In this document: in pieces, positions 6,279-7,812 of the stretch
Layout of the letters: each line of letters begins with the position of its first letter
Position numbering within the stretch: position 1 is the stretch's first letter
Source of the DNA: an uncultured Acidimicrobiales bacterium
GTDB lineage: Bacteria; Actinomycetota; Acidimicrobiia; Acidimicrobiales; UBA10347
Direction: 5' to 3'
Length of the DNA: 7,812 nucleotides
Assembly: GCA_937942965.1 (NCBI GenBank)
Contig: CALDGN010000317.1
Location: 1 to 7,812 of the forward strand
Program-made: the position numbers and the translations under genes
Notes under the pieces: generated by a model
Told to the model about the DNA's origin: nothing
Seen by the model: only the letters and a program-made list of their open reading frames with translations
Database searches by the model: none

Positions 6279-7812
6279 AAGTACTCATCGCAAACCGAGG
6301 CGAGATCGCCCGTCGGATCGAGGCGACCTGCGTGCGTCTTGGCCATACGGCCGTTGGCGTGCACGTCGACGGCGACGCAGGGTCAGCCCGAGCGCTGCTG
6401 CAGAGCGATATCGAACTCGTTCCGAGCTATCTCGATGCGGCCGCAATCATCGAGGCCGCCCAGCGGTCCGGCTGCGACGCCGTACACCCGGGTTTCGGGT
6501 TCTTGGCCGAGAACGCAGACTTCGCCCACGCCGTCATCGACGCAGGCCTGACGTGGATCGGTCCAACACCGGCCGTGATCGCACAGATGGGTTCCAAGAT
6601 CCACGCTCGCGATATCGCCGAGGCCGCGGGTGTGCCGCTCATTCCGGGCTTCGCTGACTCTCAAGACGACGCCGATCTCGCGGCGGCCGCGGACCGCATC
6701 GGGTACCCGATCCTCGTCAAAGCGTCGGCCGGTGGCGGCGGCAAGGGCATCCGCATCGCTCGCTCTGCCGACGCGTTCGCGGCGGCGCTCACCGAAGCGC
6801 GGACCGAAGCCGACCGTTCGTTCGGCGACGACTTGGTCATCGTCGAGCGCTATGTCGAACGGCCACGCCATATCGAAGTGCAGGTGCTTGGCGACACGCA
6901 TGGGAATGTGTTCCACCTCGGCACTCGTGAGTGTTCCGTGCAGCGTCGTTACCAAAAGGTCTTCGAAGAAGCCCCAGCGCCGAACCTGCCCGACGCCACC
7001 CGTGCGGGCTTGCATGAGGCAGCCGTGCAGCTGGCGTCGGCTGTCGACTACACCTCGGCCGGCACGGTCGAGTTCATCGTCGATGACGAAACCGGCGACT
7101 ACTTCTTCCTTGAAATGAACACCCGCCTGCAAGTCGAGCACCCCGTGACCGAAGAAGTCACGGGACTCGATCTCATCGAACTCATGCTCGCGGTCGCCGT
7201 CGGCGAGGCACTGCCCGACCTAAGCGCAGTCGCGTTCACGGGTCACGCCCTCGAAGCCCGCATCACGGCCGAAGACGCCAGCGCCGGGTTCGTTCCCGCC
7301 GTTGGCGAGGTCCGCATTCTCGATGTGCCCGAGGGTGTCCGCTGGGAATCGGCCCTCGAGGTCGGCGTGCAGGTCACGCCCGACTACGACGCGATGATCG
7401 CCAAGCTCATCGTGCACGGTGGCGATCGCGCCGACGCGCTCGCCCGCATGCGGTTCGCGCTCGACCATCTGCTAATCGCCGGTGTCACCACGACGACGGG
7501 CTTTCATCGTTGGCTGGTCGATCAAGGACCGATCGTCGACGCGACGGTCACGACTCGGTTCCTCGACGAGATCGATGTGCCCGAGCCACCGGCGCCTCCG
7601 GTCGAGCCCGCGGCTCGCATGATCGAGTTCCTGACCCGAGTCGAACCGGACTCGGTGTGGTCAGAATCCGCGAGCTTCTCGCTGACGCCGCGGCCGAGCG
7701 AGCGAGTCATCGGCATGCGCGACGCGTCGGGCGAAACGCACGAGGTATCGCTCAGCCCAGACCAACTTCGTGACGGCTTGCCGGCCGACGGCTGGGCCTT
7801 CGTGCCCGGACT
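6275..7812 (+). CDS. Acyl-CoA carboxylase biotin-carboxylase (alpha) subunit, 3' truncated by the window edge
   Basis: 512 codons are visible with no stop; full alpha subunits are about 650-670 residues, so the biotinyl domain lies outside the window. The subunit carboxylates its own biotin using ATP and bicarbonate, then passes it to the beta subunit encoded upstream. Visible motifs: IANRGEIARR (5-14), HPGFGFLAEN (71-80), ATP-grasp loop KASAGGGGKGIRI (149-161), ERPRHIEVQVLGD (195-207), RECSVQRRYQKVFEEAPAP (218-236), FLEMNTRLQVEHPVTE (278-293) with Glu280, Arg284 and Glu288, and AED (332-334). The biotin-carboxylase core ends near residue 430 and the linker/BT region begins after it. The start ATG has a strong GGGAGGA. 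Unusual: the segment after the first Rossmann strand is about seven residues short (usual GPAPxxxSYL reduced to PSYL, about 50-53), and the position equivalent to E. coli AccC His236 is Tyr226. Partner beta subunit and gene order fit a methylcrotonyl-CoA-type carboxylase. Confidence 0.93.
   Translation, partial: MKVLIANRGEIARRIEATCVRLGHTAVGVHVDGDAGSARALLQSDIELVPSYLDAAAIIEAAQRSGCDAVHPGFGFLAENADFAHAVIDAGLTWIGPTPAVIAQMGSKIHARDIAEAAGVPLIPGFADSQDDADLAAAADRIGYPILVKASAGGGGKGIRIARSADAFAAALTEARTEADRSFGDDLVIVERYVERPRHIEVQVLGDTHGNVFHLGTRECSVQRRYQKVFEEAPAPNLPDATRAGLHEAAVQLASAVDYTSAGTVEFIVDDETGDYFFLEMNTRLQVEHPVTEEVTGLDLIELMLAVAVGEALPDLSAVAFTGHALEARITAEDASAGFVPAVGEVRILDVPEGVRWESALEVGVQVTPDYDAMIAKLIVHGGDRADALARMRFALDHLLIAGVTTTTGFHRWLVDQGPIVDATVTTRFLDEIDVPEPPAPPVEPAARMIEFLTRVEPDSVWSESASFSLTPRPSERVIGMRDASGETHEVSLSPDQLRDGLPADGWAFVPG

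Noticed and set aside
6383..7141. Antisense open frame of 252 codons inside the biotin-carboxylase gene
   Set aside because: It lies wholly within conserved ATP-grasp coding sequence, and its translation resembles no family I know.
1..7812. CRISPR arrays, insertion sequences, tRNA genes, integrase or defence genes
   Set aside because: I looked for regularly spaced repeats, transposase motifs, terminal inverted repeats and cloverleaf-like segments and found none.

Overview
The window is a compact stretch of high-GC chromosome. Its GC-rich third codon positions, its gene families and its leaderless-looking promoter suggest an actinobacterium. An Acidimicrobiia or Ilumatobacter-like lineage is my best guess, but that is inference. 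No gene-free stretch exceeds about 90 bases. I see no tRNA or rRNA, no CRISPR array, no insertion sequence and no phage gene.

Layout from left to right: (1) the 3' end of a plus-strand nitronate monooxygenase-family flavoenzyme, ending at 484. (2) Converging on it, a minus-strand two-gene block. Its upstream member (3887-2355) is a membrane CHASE-GGDEF diguanylate cyclase with intact catalytic and inhibitory motifs. Its downstream member (2324-492) is a PabB-PabC fusion that would take chorismate to p-aminobenzoate for folate. (3) An 87-base divergent control region (3888-3974). It holds a 24-bp perfect palindrome with a 4-bp spacer, placed over a candidate promoter whose start would fall on or next to the ATG of a TetR gene. 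(4) A plus-strand operon: TetR regulator, then acyl-CoA carboxylase carboxyltransferase (methylcrotonyl-CoA carboxylase beta type; TGATG stop/start overlap), then the biotin-carboxylase/alpha subunit, which runs off the window's right edge.

Functionally, the right half reads as an autoregulated acyl-CoA carboxylase operon. The TetR protein probably binds the palindrome over its own promoter and releases it on sensing a ligand, plausibly an acyl-CoA from branched-chain amino acid or isoprenoid breakdown. Because the diguanylate cyclase is divergent from the same short region, the same regulator might also influence c-di-GMP signalling; this is untested inference.

Most of the content belongs to known families. 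The points most worth a second look are the operator/leaderless-promoter arrangement, the departures of both carboxylase subunits from usual motifs (a missing segment and a His-to-Tyr change in the alpha subunit, and an altered C-terminal half in the beta subunit), a 15-bp in-frame tandem repeat at the end of the TetR gene, and a short ORF that exactly fills the gap before the alpha-subunit gene. I do not see clear evidence of a wholly new system.
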